Source: UBA1181 sp045639525 (GTDB taxonomy: Bacteria > Bacteroidota > Bacteroidia > Bacteroidales > Paludibacteraceae). Taken from it: DNA of 34,369 nt. A program made the translations under genes and the position numbers. Below the pieces are notes generated by a model, which worked only from the letters and a program-made list of their open reading frames with translations, had not been told where the DNA came from and made no database searches. This document shows, piece by piece, positions 25,805 to 34,215 of the stretch (position 1 is the first letter of the stretch; every line of letters starts with the position of its first letter). The DNA is taken from positions 1 to 34,369 of the forward strand of contig JAZUDI010000038.1 in assembly GCA_045639525.1 (NCBI GenBank), given 5' to 3'.

Positions 25805-28800
25805 TTAGTGTCCATCTTCAGGTGCCGTCTGTTCATCCAACGGCAAAGCCACATTGAAAGGCGAGGCACCACCAGAAGTCTCCTTCTTCTTGTTCTTCCT
25901 TTGAGCTTCCAACTGCTTTATATATCTACTGATATCATTCAACGAAATAACCTCATGCGGTTCGACCGGAAGAGCCTCCCTCGTAGGGACAGCCTCCTCC
26001 TCCATCTCCGCTTCGGAAGATAGGCTATCGGAAACAGATGAAACAGGCGGTGCGCCGAACAACATGTCATCCAACACATTATGCAGACTATCCTTCGCCG
26101 AGTTCTCCATCGCCAACTCGTTGGTCAAAATATTTAGGCTATCCTGGAGTCGCTGTAGGCTATCCTGCTCCATCTTCTTGTTAAGAATCTGGTTAAGCGA
26201 ATCCGCCAAATGTTGCTCCTGCAACTGCAAAGAATCCGGTTTGATCAAGAGAGAGTCGAATTGGGAAGCATCCAACTCCTCAATCACCTTACGGCGGTTG
26301 GAGGTGTAGAACTTGATGTCGCCCAACGATCCGCCCCCTTCTGGATTGATCTTGGTCGGCTTAATCTTAGAGATGATCTTACCCTGACGACGGTTCTTAT
26401 ACTTGATCTTGATTTCACCAGTTGCCAAATACTCCAAGTTCAACTGCGTGATGACAGTATCCAAATACTCCACCACTGGATAGTTAGGCAAAATGACACC
26501 AACAGAGTCGGCCACCTTATTGAAATCCGTATGACGGTACTTGGACTTACCGACCAGACGCATCACATACTTCGCCACCAATCGAGTCGAGTCGCCTAAA
26601 TCGTAGAACTTCTTTCGATGGAAATATCTATGGTCGAAATAGTGTAGGAAGAAGTCATATTCGTAACGGAACTCAAACTTATCCCTGACATAATAGACAT
26701 CATTGAGATAGCGGCAATTCGGAATCTTAATCTTACGGAGTATCACATCACCCTTTCGGTTCTTGCTACGCTCCAACTCCTTGACATCGCGCATATTCTG
26801 CAACTCCTCCTCCAACTCCGCGATCTGCTGCTCCAAAAGGACTGAGTCGATAAGAGAGGTCACGACTTCCGCCTCAGCCTCCTCATCAACGGCGAACGAA
26901 TCGATGTTAGCCATATAGGTGGAGTCGAGTTCACCACTCGCGAAGGCAAAGGAGTTCTCATCATCCAATTCCACTTGATCCTCCTGCTGCTTATCTTTCA
27001 CCTCGACACGATCACGATCGTTCTTAGCCAAATCGGAGTTATCTCGTTTACCAGTGGCAAGGTCGAAATCTCCATCCGCCAACATAAGCGAGTCTTTGGA
27101 TTTCTGCTCCTGCATCGCGCGCTTCTTCTCTTGGATCTTCTTCAACGCCTTCTGTTGTTTCTTGGTCAAAGCGGCCGCCTCATCCTGGGCATCCTCTTTG
27201 GCGAAACGTTCCAAATCGGCATTCTCCTGTTGAACCAATTTCAAGGAGTCGCGCTCGATCTCTTTACGCATCTTCTCACGCATCTTCTCCTCCTTGCGCT
27301 TGGCCTTGTCCTCAACATCATATTTCTTAGCCTTCGCAGAGACAATCTTCTTGGCGAGTTTCATCGTCTCCTTCTCTATCTTGGCACGTTGGGCTTGCAA
27401 CTCCTTCTTCTTTTGCTCCTCCAACTTATTCTCCTTCTCCAAGCGCTCCTGCTCAGCAGCCAATTCCGCCTGACGTTGTTGGAACTCCTTCAACTTCTCC
27501 TCATCCTGTTCCAATTCGGCCTGCTCCTTCTCCTGCTGTTTAGACATCTGTCTACGGGCGATTTCGGCCTCCATCATCTCTTGCTTCTTTTGGCGCATCT
27601 CCTCCGCACGTTCCTTCTCCTGCTGTTTGCGCGCCAACTCCTTTTCACGTTGCGCCTGACGCAACTCTATCTGCTTTTGCTTCTCCTCCAACCGTTTCTG
27701 TTTCATACGGTCGGCCAAAGCCTTTTCTTTGTTTTTCGTCAGCTCTTCACGGGCCTTCTCACGTTCACGCATCTGTTGCAGGAAGGCACGCTTACGCATC
27801 TGCTCCTCCTTCTGTTTCTGTTTCTTCGCGATCTCCATTTGACGAGCCTTCTCCTTCGCCTCACGCTGCTTCTCCCGTTGGATACGCTGTTTCTCCTGCA
27901 TCTGCACTTTACGCTCGCGTTGCTTCTCTAAGCGCTCATTCTGCAGTTGCTTCTGCTTCTCCACCCAATCAGCATGCTCCTGACGCTTTTGTTGAACAGC
28001 CTCTTGTCTCTTACGCACATCCTCCTCACGCTTAGCCGCTTGCTCCTCCAAACGTCTCTGCATCTCCTGCTTACGAAGTTCTTGGGCGGCACGCGCCTTT
28101 TCACGCTCCTCCTGCATCTTCTGCATACGCTGTTGGCGGGCCTCGTAGGCTTGTTGAGCCTCATTGGCTCGTTGCTCCTCACGACGCTTTCTATCCAACT
28201 CCTGTTGCTTACGTATTTCGTCTTGCTGCTGCTTGTGTTGCTCCCACATCTCTCGCTCGTTGGCACGTTGCTGCTCCTCGCGCTTACGTTGCTCCTCACG
28301 AGATAAACGTTGCTTGGCGATGACCGCCTCATACTCTTTTTGGCGACGCTCATTCTCATTCTTCTCCCTCAAACGAGCCGCCTCGATCTCCTCCTTTTTC
28401 TTATTCCAAAGCTCGGTATATTTTTGCTTCATCTCGTTCTCGTGACGGATACGCATCTCACGAGCCTGACGTTCCAATTCAACGGCGGCAAGGTAGTCGG
28501 CCAAACGGCTTTCACGCTCATCAACAGCCTGTTGCTGGCTTTGGGCCATCTCTTCCTTCTTCTTCTGCCACTGCTCTACTTGTTGCTGGCGTCTCTCCGC
28601 CTCTTTCTGGCGTTGAAGTTCACGTTGCAATTTCTCTCGCTCGGAGGCGGCCACATACTGTTGCTGACGTTTCTCCGCGGCAGCCTCGTCACGCTTACGT
28701 GCGGCATCGAGTTCCTTTTGCTTCTCCGCCCAACGCTCCTTATCGAGCTGCTTCATCTCCGCCTCACGACGAAGGCGAAGTTCCCTCGCCTGGCGCTCCT

Positions 28801-29206
28801 GCTCGACGATTTGCTCATACTCCTTCAATTTGCGTGCCTCAGCAGCCTTCTCTTCCGCTTTACGGGCGTCCACTTGGGCCTTTACCTTCTTCCACTCCTC
28901 CTGCTGGCGAATCTTCTCGTCACGTTCCTGTTGACGCTTCGCCTCACGCTCTGCCTTCGCCTGATCATTAGCCGCCTTCGCCTGCTCCAAACGTAAATCA
29001 CGTTCGCGCAGCTCCTGCTGGCGCTTCGCCTCACGCTCCTCCTTCAACTTCTCGGCACGGGCGCGTTGCTCTTCGCGAATACGATCGACATCTGTTTGCG
29101 CATACATGAAAGATGCATAAACAGTCAACGTTAGCAATATGGTTAATAATCTCTTCAAATCAATAATTCTTTCGCACAATATTTTGCCAACGAAACGACA
29201 AAACAT
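25805..29206 (-). CDS. Giant exported charged-helix protein, unknown function
   Basis: A 1,133-residue protein. LKRLLTILLTLTVYASFMYA (residues 17-36) is a signal peptide. The ATG at 29206 leaves a 16-residue pre-extension, whereas a TTG at 29158 would give a normal MKRLL start. Residues 40 to about 715 are almost only Glu, Lys, Arg, Gln, Ala and Met, as in single alpha helices or coiled coils. Residues 106-321 are four 54-residue repeats, each with a conserved Tyr at position 25 and Trp at position 54. An acidic stretch follows (around 745-805). A Tyr/Arg-rich domain beginning KIPNCRYLNDVYYVRDKFEF looks globular, and the tail contains DSL-type repeats. No further membrane helix and no clear type IX sorting domain are seen. 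It has a good promoter and leads the cdsA-psd-pssA-sppA-lpxK-pnp operon. Confidence 0.85.
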   Translation of the reverse strand: MFCRFVGKILCERIIDLKRLLTILLTLTVYASFMYAQTDVDRIREEQRARAEKLKEEREAKRQQELRERDLRLEQAKAANDQAKAEREAKRQQERDEKIRQQEEWKKVKAQVDARKAEEKAAEARKLKEYEQIVEQERQARELRLRREAEMKQLDKERWAEKQKELDAARKRDEAAAEKRQQQYVAASEREKLQRELQRQKEAERRQQQVEQWQKKKEEMAQSQQQAVDERESRLADYLAAVELERQAREMRIRHENEMKQKYTELWNKKKEEIEAARLREKNENERRQKEYEAVIAKQRLSREEQRKREEQQRANEREMWEQHKQQQDEIRKQQELDRKRREEQRANEAQQAYEARQQRMQKMQEEREKARAAQELRKQEMQRRLEEQAAKREEDVRKRQEAVQQKRQEHADWVEKQKQLQNERLEKQRERKVQMQEKQRIQREKQREAKEKARQMEIAKKQKQKEEQMRKRAFLQQMREREKAREELTKNKEKALADRMKQKRLEEKQKQIELRQAQREKELARKQQEKERAEEMRQKKQEMMEAEIARRQMSKQQEKEQAELEQDEEKLKEFQQRQAELAAEQERLEKENKLEEQKKKELQAQRAKIEKETMKLAKKIVSAKAKKYDVEDKAKRKEEKMREKMRKEIERDSLKLVQQENADLERFAKEDAQDEAAALTKKQQKALKKIQEKKRAMQEQKSKDSLMLADGDFDLATGKRDNSDLAKNDRDRVEVKDKQQEDQVELDDENSFAFASGELDSTYMANIDSFAVDEEAEAEVVTSLIDSVLLEQQIAELEEELQNMRDVKELERSKNRKGDVILRKIKIPNCRYLNDVYYVRDKFEFRYEYDFFLHYFDHRYFHRKKFYDLGDSTRLVAKYVMRLVGKSKYRHTDFNKVADSVGVILPNYPVVEYLDTVITQLNLEYLATGEIKIKYKNRRQGKIISKIKPTKINPEGGGSLGDIKFYTSNRRKVIEELDASQFDSLLIKPDSLQLQEQHLADSLNQILNKKMEQDSLQRLQDSLNILTNELAMENSAKDSLHNVLDDMLFGAPPVSSVSDSLSSEAEMEEEAVPTREALPVEPHEVISLNDISRYIKQLEAQRKNKKKETSGGASPFNVALPLDEQTAPEDGH
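28244..28891 (-). repeat. Four 54-residue (162-bp) repeats within the helix protein
   Basis: Residues 106-159, 160-213, 214-267 and 268-321 align without gaps. Trp ends each unit (159, 213, 267, 321; Trp105 ends the preceding stretch). Tyr is at position 25 of every unit (130, 184, 238, 292). Shared patterns include QERQARELRLRREAEMKQ versus LERQAREMRIRHENEMKQ in units 1 and 3, which also suggests a 108-residue super-unit. Confidence 0.85.
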
Positions 29207-29219
29207 ACTTGTGAACTTA

Positions 29220-29250
29220 CAAAGATATTAAAATAGAGTTGAATTTCAAA
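29220..29250 (-). promoter_or_regulatory. Promoter of the envelope operon
   Basis: Minus-strand TTTG (29250-29247), a 19-nt spacer and TATCTTTG (29227-29220) match both elements of the Bacteroidetes consensus exactly. Transcription would begin near 29213, very close to the ATG at 29206, which favours the downstream TTG start at 29158. Confidence 0.6.
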
Positions 29251-29340
29251 AATGATTTTTAGGGCGTTGCAAAAACAGATGATTTTCATCAAGATACGAT
29301 CATAACCACATGACAACCAACAGGAAAGAGAGAACGACAT

Positions 29341-29374
29341 AAAAAAGAAAGCATGGTTGATCGCTCAACCATGC
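29341..29374 (-). terminator. Rho-independent terminator after the efflux operon
   Basis: Minus-strand GCATGGTTGA - GCGA - TCAACCATGC is a perfect 10-bp stem with a 4-nt loop, followed by TTTCTTTTTT. It lies about 215 nt after the P-II-like gene stop and ends the RND transcript. Confidence 0.85.
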
Positions 29375-29589
29375 CATAATTTGATCCTCTACAGGAGAGG
29401 CTGAATGTCAAAATATCTTCACAGATAAACCGCATTCGCACATTGAAAAGTAAATATGTGACGAAACTTCAATGTGGATTGCCTATCCCATATAATTAGG
29501 ACCATTATACAAAGATCTCAACCCAAGGTTGACATATGGGTTGAGGTCACACGAGGGTGGCCTCAACCGAAAAAAGTAGTTAACAAAGA
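29375..29589 (-). ncRNA. Structured 3' region after the P-II-like gene, possible small RNA
   Basis: There is no gene between 29207 and 29589. This part holds several palindromes read on the minus strand: GGTTGAGGCC with GACCTCAACC (29567-29538 region), then CTCAACCCA with TGGGTTGAG (29545-29517 region), which shares bases with the first so the two stems are mutually exclusive. Next come CATTGAA with TTCAATG (29474-29441 region), CCTCT with AGAGG, and finally the terminator. No promoter matching the local consensus was found, so this may be a structured 3' UTR rather than an independent RNA. It does not match any RNA family I recognise. Confidence 0.3.
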
Positions 29590-29883
29590 CTATACAGTCT
29601 GCTCGATGTTCCACACAAAGGCGCGGACACCCACCTCCTCATTACGGAGGTCCAACTTGCGGACTGTTTCAAGCAGTGTAGGAACTTGATCATCCTCCAC
29701 CACGGTCATCAATGCGGAGTTCATTTCAGGCCATGTGTGGGTTCCTCTGCGAGGTTCACCCGTCTTGGAACCACGGCCTTGAACTTGCTCGAAAAAGGTG
29801 AAGCCACGAATTCCAAGTCTATCCAACATATACTCCACACGTTCCGTGTTTGCTTGATTGAATACTATCATTACAGATTTCAT
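29590..29883 (-). CDS. P-II-like small signalling protein
   Basis: A 97-residue protein with the P-II/CutA-like ferredoxin fold pattern: strand MKSVMIVFNQANTERVEYML, then RGFTFFEQVQGRG as the T-loop base, and VEDDQVPTLLETVRKLDL as the second helix. It lies 12 nt after the RND pump gene in the same operon. P-II-like proteins linked to CusA/CzcA-type efflux genes are known as a separate P-II group; whether this one binds nucleotides or metals is not visible. It could sense a ligand and modulate the pump; that is an inference from position. Confidence 0.75.
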   Translation of the reverse strand: MKSVMIVFNQANTERVEYMLDRLGIRGFTFFEQVQGRGSKTGEPRRGTHTWPEMNSALMTVVEDDQVPTLLETVRKLDLRNEEVGVRAFVWNIEQTV

Positions 29884-29895
29884 ACTTCAACTTTT

Positions 29896-32800
29896 TTATT
29901 TGTTATTACTCTTTGACTCCGAATGATTCTCACCTGCGGGTTGATCATCCGTCTTGATATCCATGAAGATGAACTGAGCACGTGTCTCAGCCTCTTTATC
30001 TCGCTCACCATGCTTTGACATGATACCGTAAAGGACTGGCACCACAATCAAGGTAACCAATGTGGAAATCAACAATCCACCGATCACCACGATACCCATT
30101 GGCACCCACATCTCAGATCCGTCGGAAGTGGCCAAAGCCATCGGCAACATACCCAAGATGGTCGTCGCCGCAGTCATCAACACCGGACGAAGACGGGATT
30201 GACCTGAAATGGCGATCGCCTCATTCAACTCATGTCCACGGTCGCGCATCAAGTTGATGTAATCCACGAGCACGATACCATTCTTCACCACAATACCGAC
30301 CAACATGATACAACCCAACGCACCAATCATATCCAATGAGGTATTGGTAATCAACAATGCCCAAATCACACCTGAGAAGGCGAACGGAACGGCCATCATA
30401 ATGATAAACGGCTTTGCGAAAGACTCGAATTGGGACGCCATCACCACATAAACCAAGATCACGATAATCAAGAGCAACAATCCCATATCTTGGAAAGACT
30501 CTTGTTGATCCTCATAAGCACCGCCCAATACGACAGTGACATCATTTGGTTTGTCAAGTTCCGGCAACACCTTTGAAATCTCCGCAGCCAGCTCACCCAA
30601 AGAGGTCTCGAACGGAGTAACCTCCACCTTCAAGTAACGTTGACGACTCTTTCTTTCAATCTCAGGTGGACCCCAATACTCCTCAATCTTGGCGATTTCA
30701 CTTAATTTCACTCTTCCGGTTTGGGTTGGTATACTCAAATCCTCCACATCCGAAATAGAGTTACGGTTGACCTCTTTCAAACGCACCAGGATATTGTACT
30801 CGTCACCATCCTCTTTCAAGAATCCACATGCCATTCCATTGGTACGGTTACGAACCAACGAAGCGACAGATGCGGAAGAGAGTCCATGACGAGCTGCCTT
30901 CTCCTTATCGACGGTGATCTTCAACTCCGGACGATCATCGTCACGGCTGATATCCACGTTACGGGCTGTCGGAATCTTCTCCTCGATGATTTGCTTTACA
31001 GCCTTCGCATAGGTACTGGTCGCATCAAAATCATATCCATAGATCTCAACGTCCACCGTACTTTGTCCACCCATACCACCATTGGAAGAGATAGCCACCT
31101 TGAAATCCTGCACCTCCGGATAAGAGGCGATCTCCGCACGAAGCACCTCGGAAATCTCCCAGATGGTACGCTTACGGGTATATTTCTTATCCGCATTGAA
31201 ACGCATCTGGATCGTATTATTTCTCGTAGAGGCGAAGAGGGCGGAAATTCCAGCATCCTCGTTGGCACCACAGGTGGTAGAGATATTCTTGGTCTCAGGA
31301 ACCAACTCCATGAAACGCTTCTCCAACATACGGGCGAACTTAGCGGTCTCCTCCACGCGAGTACCTTGCAACAACTCGACGTCGATCGTCAAACGACCAT
31401 TATCAGGCACCGCCATAAAGTCGGTACCGATCATACCCGTCATAGCAGGAAACAAAGAGAGGGCGAAGAAACCGACAACACCCAACATGGTAAGTTTCTT
31501 GTGGCCCAAACACCAGCGAAGGCCATTCGCGTAAACAGCATCCAACTTATCCAAGAACTTCACTACCGTATTCTCATAAGAGAGCTTCTTCGTGTCTTTT
31601 TTCTCAACAACCAAATGGCCATTGGCATCCACTTGCACCTTCTTCGCCTTCAGGATCTTGGAGCAAAGCATCGGCACCAAAGAGATAGCCACAGCAGTGG
31701 AAGTACAACATACGATGGTCACAATCCATCCCAACTCCTTAAACATAATACCCGCAATACCTGGCAACATGGTGAGCGGCACAAACACCGCGCAAATCAC
31801 CAATGTCGTGGCAATTACAGATACCCACACCTCATTGGTCGCATAGATGGAGGCCTCACGAGGACTGGATCCACGCTCTATATGGTTCGTAATATTCTCC
31901 AAGACCACAATGGCGTCATCCACCACCATACCGACCGCAATGGACAATGAACAGAGAGAAATGATGTTCAAAGAACTGTCCACAAACAATAGGTACAAGA
32001 AGGCCACCAACAAAGAGATTGGAATGGTCAATCCGATGATGACGCTGGCACGCCACTTACCCAAGAAGAAGAGCACCACCAAAACCACAAAGAATACGGC
32101 GTACATAACGGCCTCCTTCAAAGAGTCGATCGCACTGACAATCTCTGTGGAAGAGTCGTAAATCTCCTTAAACTTAACGTCAGTCGGAAGGGAAGATTGG
32201 ATCTTATCCAACTCTTTGTGAATATCACGGCAAATCTGCACAGTGTTGGCACCCGTCTGCTTGGAGATGATCAAACGTACAGCCTCTTGGCCATTCATCT
32301 TCTCATCCAAAGAGAGGTCCTTAATAGTATCGCGGACAATGGCGACATCCTTCACACGAATCTGCTTACCATCAGCGCTAGTGGCAACCACGATATCTGC
32401 GATTTCAGAACTCTCGACATACTCACTACGAACTTGCAAAGCATACTGCTCCTTTTCCATCTTGATGTTTCCACAAGACAAGTTCAAGTTGTTGCTTGCC
32501 ACCGCATTTCCGACAGTTTCCAAAGTGATGCTATACGCATCCAATTGCTTTTGGTCGATCTCCACATAAACATATCGGTCAGGCTCTCCTGACATGGTAA
32601 CGTTACCCACACCCTCCACACGGTTCAACTGAGGGATGACGATATCGTTCATGATCTTCTCCAAACCAGGATAGCTCTCCTTCGCCTGCACGGCGAACTG
32701 GATAATCGGCATAGAGGAACTGTTGAACTTGATGATCAACGGATTGGAACATCCGCTTGGCAAATTATCCTTAGTCATATCGACGTACGACCGGATATCG

Positions 32801-33117
32801 TTCACCACCTCATCCAACTTCTCACCCCACTCAAATTCCAAAGCCACCAAAGAGAGGTTATCCTTAGAGGTGGAGGTCAACTCATCCAATCCATCCACAG
32901 AGTTCAAACTGTTCTCCAAATACTTTGTCACATTGGTCTCCACCTCACTGGCGTTGGCACCAGGATAAGCGGTCATGACAGCGATAAACGGAGGCTCGAT
33001 CTCCGGGAATTGGTCGATAGGCAGCTTGATATAAGCGAAAACACCCATCAACATGACGGCCACGAACACCAAGATGGAGGTGACCGGTTTGTTAATCGCG
33101 GTTTTATAAATACTCAT
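29896..33117 (-). CDS. RND-family efflux pump, inner-membrane subunit (AcrB/HAE1-like)
   Basis: A 1,073-residue RND permease of normal length with 12 expected transmembrane segments. It begins with the typical helix after KPVTSILVFVAVMLMG. The proton-relay acidic pair is Asp400-Asp401 in VGMVVDDAIVVLENI, as in AcrB-type (HAE1) pumps rather than heavy-metal CusA-type ones. The porter-domain motif AYPGANASEVE is also present. It uses proton influx to expel drugs, lipids or other hydrophobic compounds through the adaptor and TolC. The adaptor gene is 30 nt upstream and a P-II-like gene 12 nt downstream. The C-terminal tail (about 1045-1073) is charged. Confidence 0.94.
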   Translation of the reverse strand: MSIYKTAINKPVTSILVFVAVMLMGVFAYIKLPIDQFPEIEPPFIAVMTAYPGANASEVETNVTKYLENSLNSVDGLDELTSTSKDNLSLVALEFEWGEKLDEVVNDIRSYVDMTKDNLPSGCSNPLIIKFNSSSMPIIQFAVQAKESYPGLEKIMNDIVIPQLNRVEGVGNVTMSGEPDRYVYVEIDQKQLDAYSITLETVGNAVASNNLNLSCGNIKMEKEQYALQVRSEYVESSEIADIVVATSADGKQIRVKDVAIVRDTIKDLSLDEKMNGQEAVRLIISKQTGANTVQICRDIHKELDKIQSSLPTDVKFKEIYDSSTEIVSAIDSLKEAVMYAVFFVVLVVLFFLGKWRASVIIGLTIPISLLVAFLYLLFVDSSLNIISLCSLSIAVGMVVDDAIVVLENITNHIERGSSPREASIYATNEVWVSVIATTLVICAVFVPLTMLPGIAGIMFKELGWIVTIVCCTSTAVAISLVPMLCSKILKAKKVQVDANGHLVVEKKDTKKLSYENTVVKFLDKLDAVYANGLRWCLGHKKLTMLGVVGFFALSLFPAMTGMIGTDFMAVPDNGRLTIDVELLQGTRVEETAKFARMLEKRFMELVPETKNISTTCGANEDAGISALFASTRNNTIQMRFNADKKYTRKRTIWEISEVLRAEIASYPEVQDFKVAISSNGGMGGQSTVDVEIYGYDFDATSTYAKAVKQIIEEKIPTARNVDISRDDDRPELKITVDKEKAARHGLSSASVASLVRNRTNGMACGFLKEDGDEYNILVRLKEVNRNSISDVEDLSIPTQTGRVKLSEIAKIEEYWGPPEIERKSRQRYLKVEVTPFETSLGELAAEISKVLPELDKPNDVTVVLGGAYEDQQESFQDMGLLLLIIVILVYVVMASQFESFAKPFIIMMAVPFAFSGVIWALLITNTSLDMIGALGCIMLVGIVVKNGIVLVDYINLMRDRGHELNEAIAISGQSRLRPVLMTAATTILGMLPMALATSDGSEMWVPMGIVVIGGLLISTLVTLIVVPVLYGIMSKHGERDKEAETRAQFIFMDIKTDDQPAGENHSESKSNNK

Positions 33118-33147
33118 TGTTAATTTCCTTTTTAGAGCGTTCGATTA

Positions 33148-34143
33148 TTATTTCTTCATCTCAGCCTTGTTTACGGTATCAGCGATTGGCTCACTTGAAG
33201 CAGGTGCCTCAGCATTGGACTTAGCGGAAGCCTCCTCCTCGAAGTTTCCATCCATGATCTCCATCTTGGCGCCATCCACCAAACGAGCTTGGCCTTGGGT
33301 AACCACCTCGTCGCCATCAACGACAACATCGCTAATCACCTCAACCATACGATTGATACGTTGTCCGATCTCAACAGTCACACGCTTTGCAGAACCATTG
33401 TCATTCAAGAACAAGTAACGTTCGTTAGAACCAGTCAACTTCATTACGGATTGATAAGGAACTGCCAAGATCTTAGCCTTACCCACATTGACAGAAGTAT
33501 GGATATACATACCTGGACGCAACTTCATGTTACCATTAGGAACCCTTACCTTACATTGAAAAGTGTGGGTAGCTGCATCAACGGTAGGATAGATGGTCTC
33601 AATTACCGCAGGGAACTTAGCATCAGGATAGATGTCAGAGATGACATCCAACTTCATACCCACCTTCACATTAGGGAAATATGATTCTGGCAAGTTGATA
33701 ATAGCCTTCAACATATTCACTTGAACCACAGTCAAGATCGGACGAGCGCCATTGAACAACTCACCGCTTTCGTAGTTACGAGCGGAAACGATACCAGGGA
33801 AAGTAGCCTTAAAAAAGGTATTGTTCGACAAGAACTCCACTTGCTCCTTGGCTTGGTCATAACCCAACTTTGTCTGGTCATAGATTTGTTGGGTAACGTT
33901 ACCGCCAGCCAACAAAGCATCCATACGCTTCATCTCGTTCTCCAAGTTGGCCAACTGCAACTTTGCTTGCTTCAATTGAGTTTGATCCATACGAACCAAC
34001 AACTCTCCCGTAGCGACACGGTCGCCCACATCCTTGAATCTCTTCTCGATGATACCAGTCAAAGAAGGAGAGACATTTTGAGTCTCATATCCCTCAAGTA
34101 CTGCCGTACACTCGTGAATACGGTCAATTGTTTGGAATTGCAC
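33148..34143 (-). CDS. RND periplasmic adaptor (HlyD/AcrA-like), body of an interrupted gene
   Basis: From a GTG at 34143 the frame encodes 331 residues of membrane-fusion protein. It includes a lipoyl half-motif NVSPSLTGIIEKRFKDVGDR, a helical hairpin (QLKQAKLQLANLENEMKRMD to YDQAKEQVEFL), the second lipoyl half with FPGIVSARNYESGELF, a beta-barrel domain and an Ala/Ser/Glu-rich tail. The same frame continues upstream through a linker (GKKDDKKADASVVEEKVERV) to a TGA at 34218-34216 and then a signal-peptide leader starting with ATG at 34287. Without that leader the protein would not be exported, so the GTG is unlikely to be a natural start. The rest of the frame has no lesion. Cognate to the pump 30 nt downstream and the TolC-like gene upstream. 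Confidence 0.85.
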   Translation of the reverse strand: MQFQTIDRIHECTAVLEGYETQNVSPSLTGIIEKRFKDVGDRVATGELLVRMDQTQLKQAKLQLANLENEMKRMDALLAGGNVTQQIYDQTKLGYDQAKEQVEFLSNNTFFKATFPGIVSARNYESGELFNGARPILTVVQVNMLKAIINLPESYFPNVKVGMKLDVISDIYPDAKFPAVIETIYPTVDAATHTFQCKVRVPNGNMKLRPGMYIHTSVNVGKAKILAVPYQSVMKLTGSNERYLFLNDNGSAKRVTVEIGQRINRMVEVISDVVVDGDEVVTQGQARLVDGAKMEIMDGNFEEEASAKSNAEAPASSEPIADTVNKAEMKK

Positions 34144-34215
34144 CTTCTCGACGCGTACTCGCTCGACCTTCTCCTCAACGACAGAGGCATCCGCCTTCTT
34201 ATCGTCCTTCTTGCC

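Noticed and set aside
26975..27931. Long plus-strand leucine-rich ORF (318 codons) and neighbours at 27947-28996
   Set aside because: They are the reverse complement of the Glu/Lys/Arg/Gln-rich helix gene; the repetitive codons remove stops on the other strand. The Leu/Ser runs have no membrane-protein logic and no start context.
28244..28891. CRISPR or tandem DNA repeat array
   Set aside because: The 162-bp periodicity is at protein level inside an open reading frame; units differ considerably in sequence and there are no spacers.
29375..29589. 6S RNA or tRNA-like gene
   Set aside because: No cloverleaf and no long bulged hairpin typical of 6S could be drawn; only local palindromes were seen.
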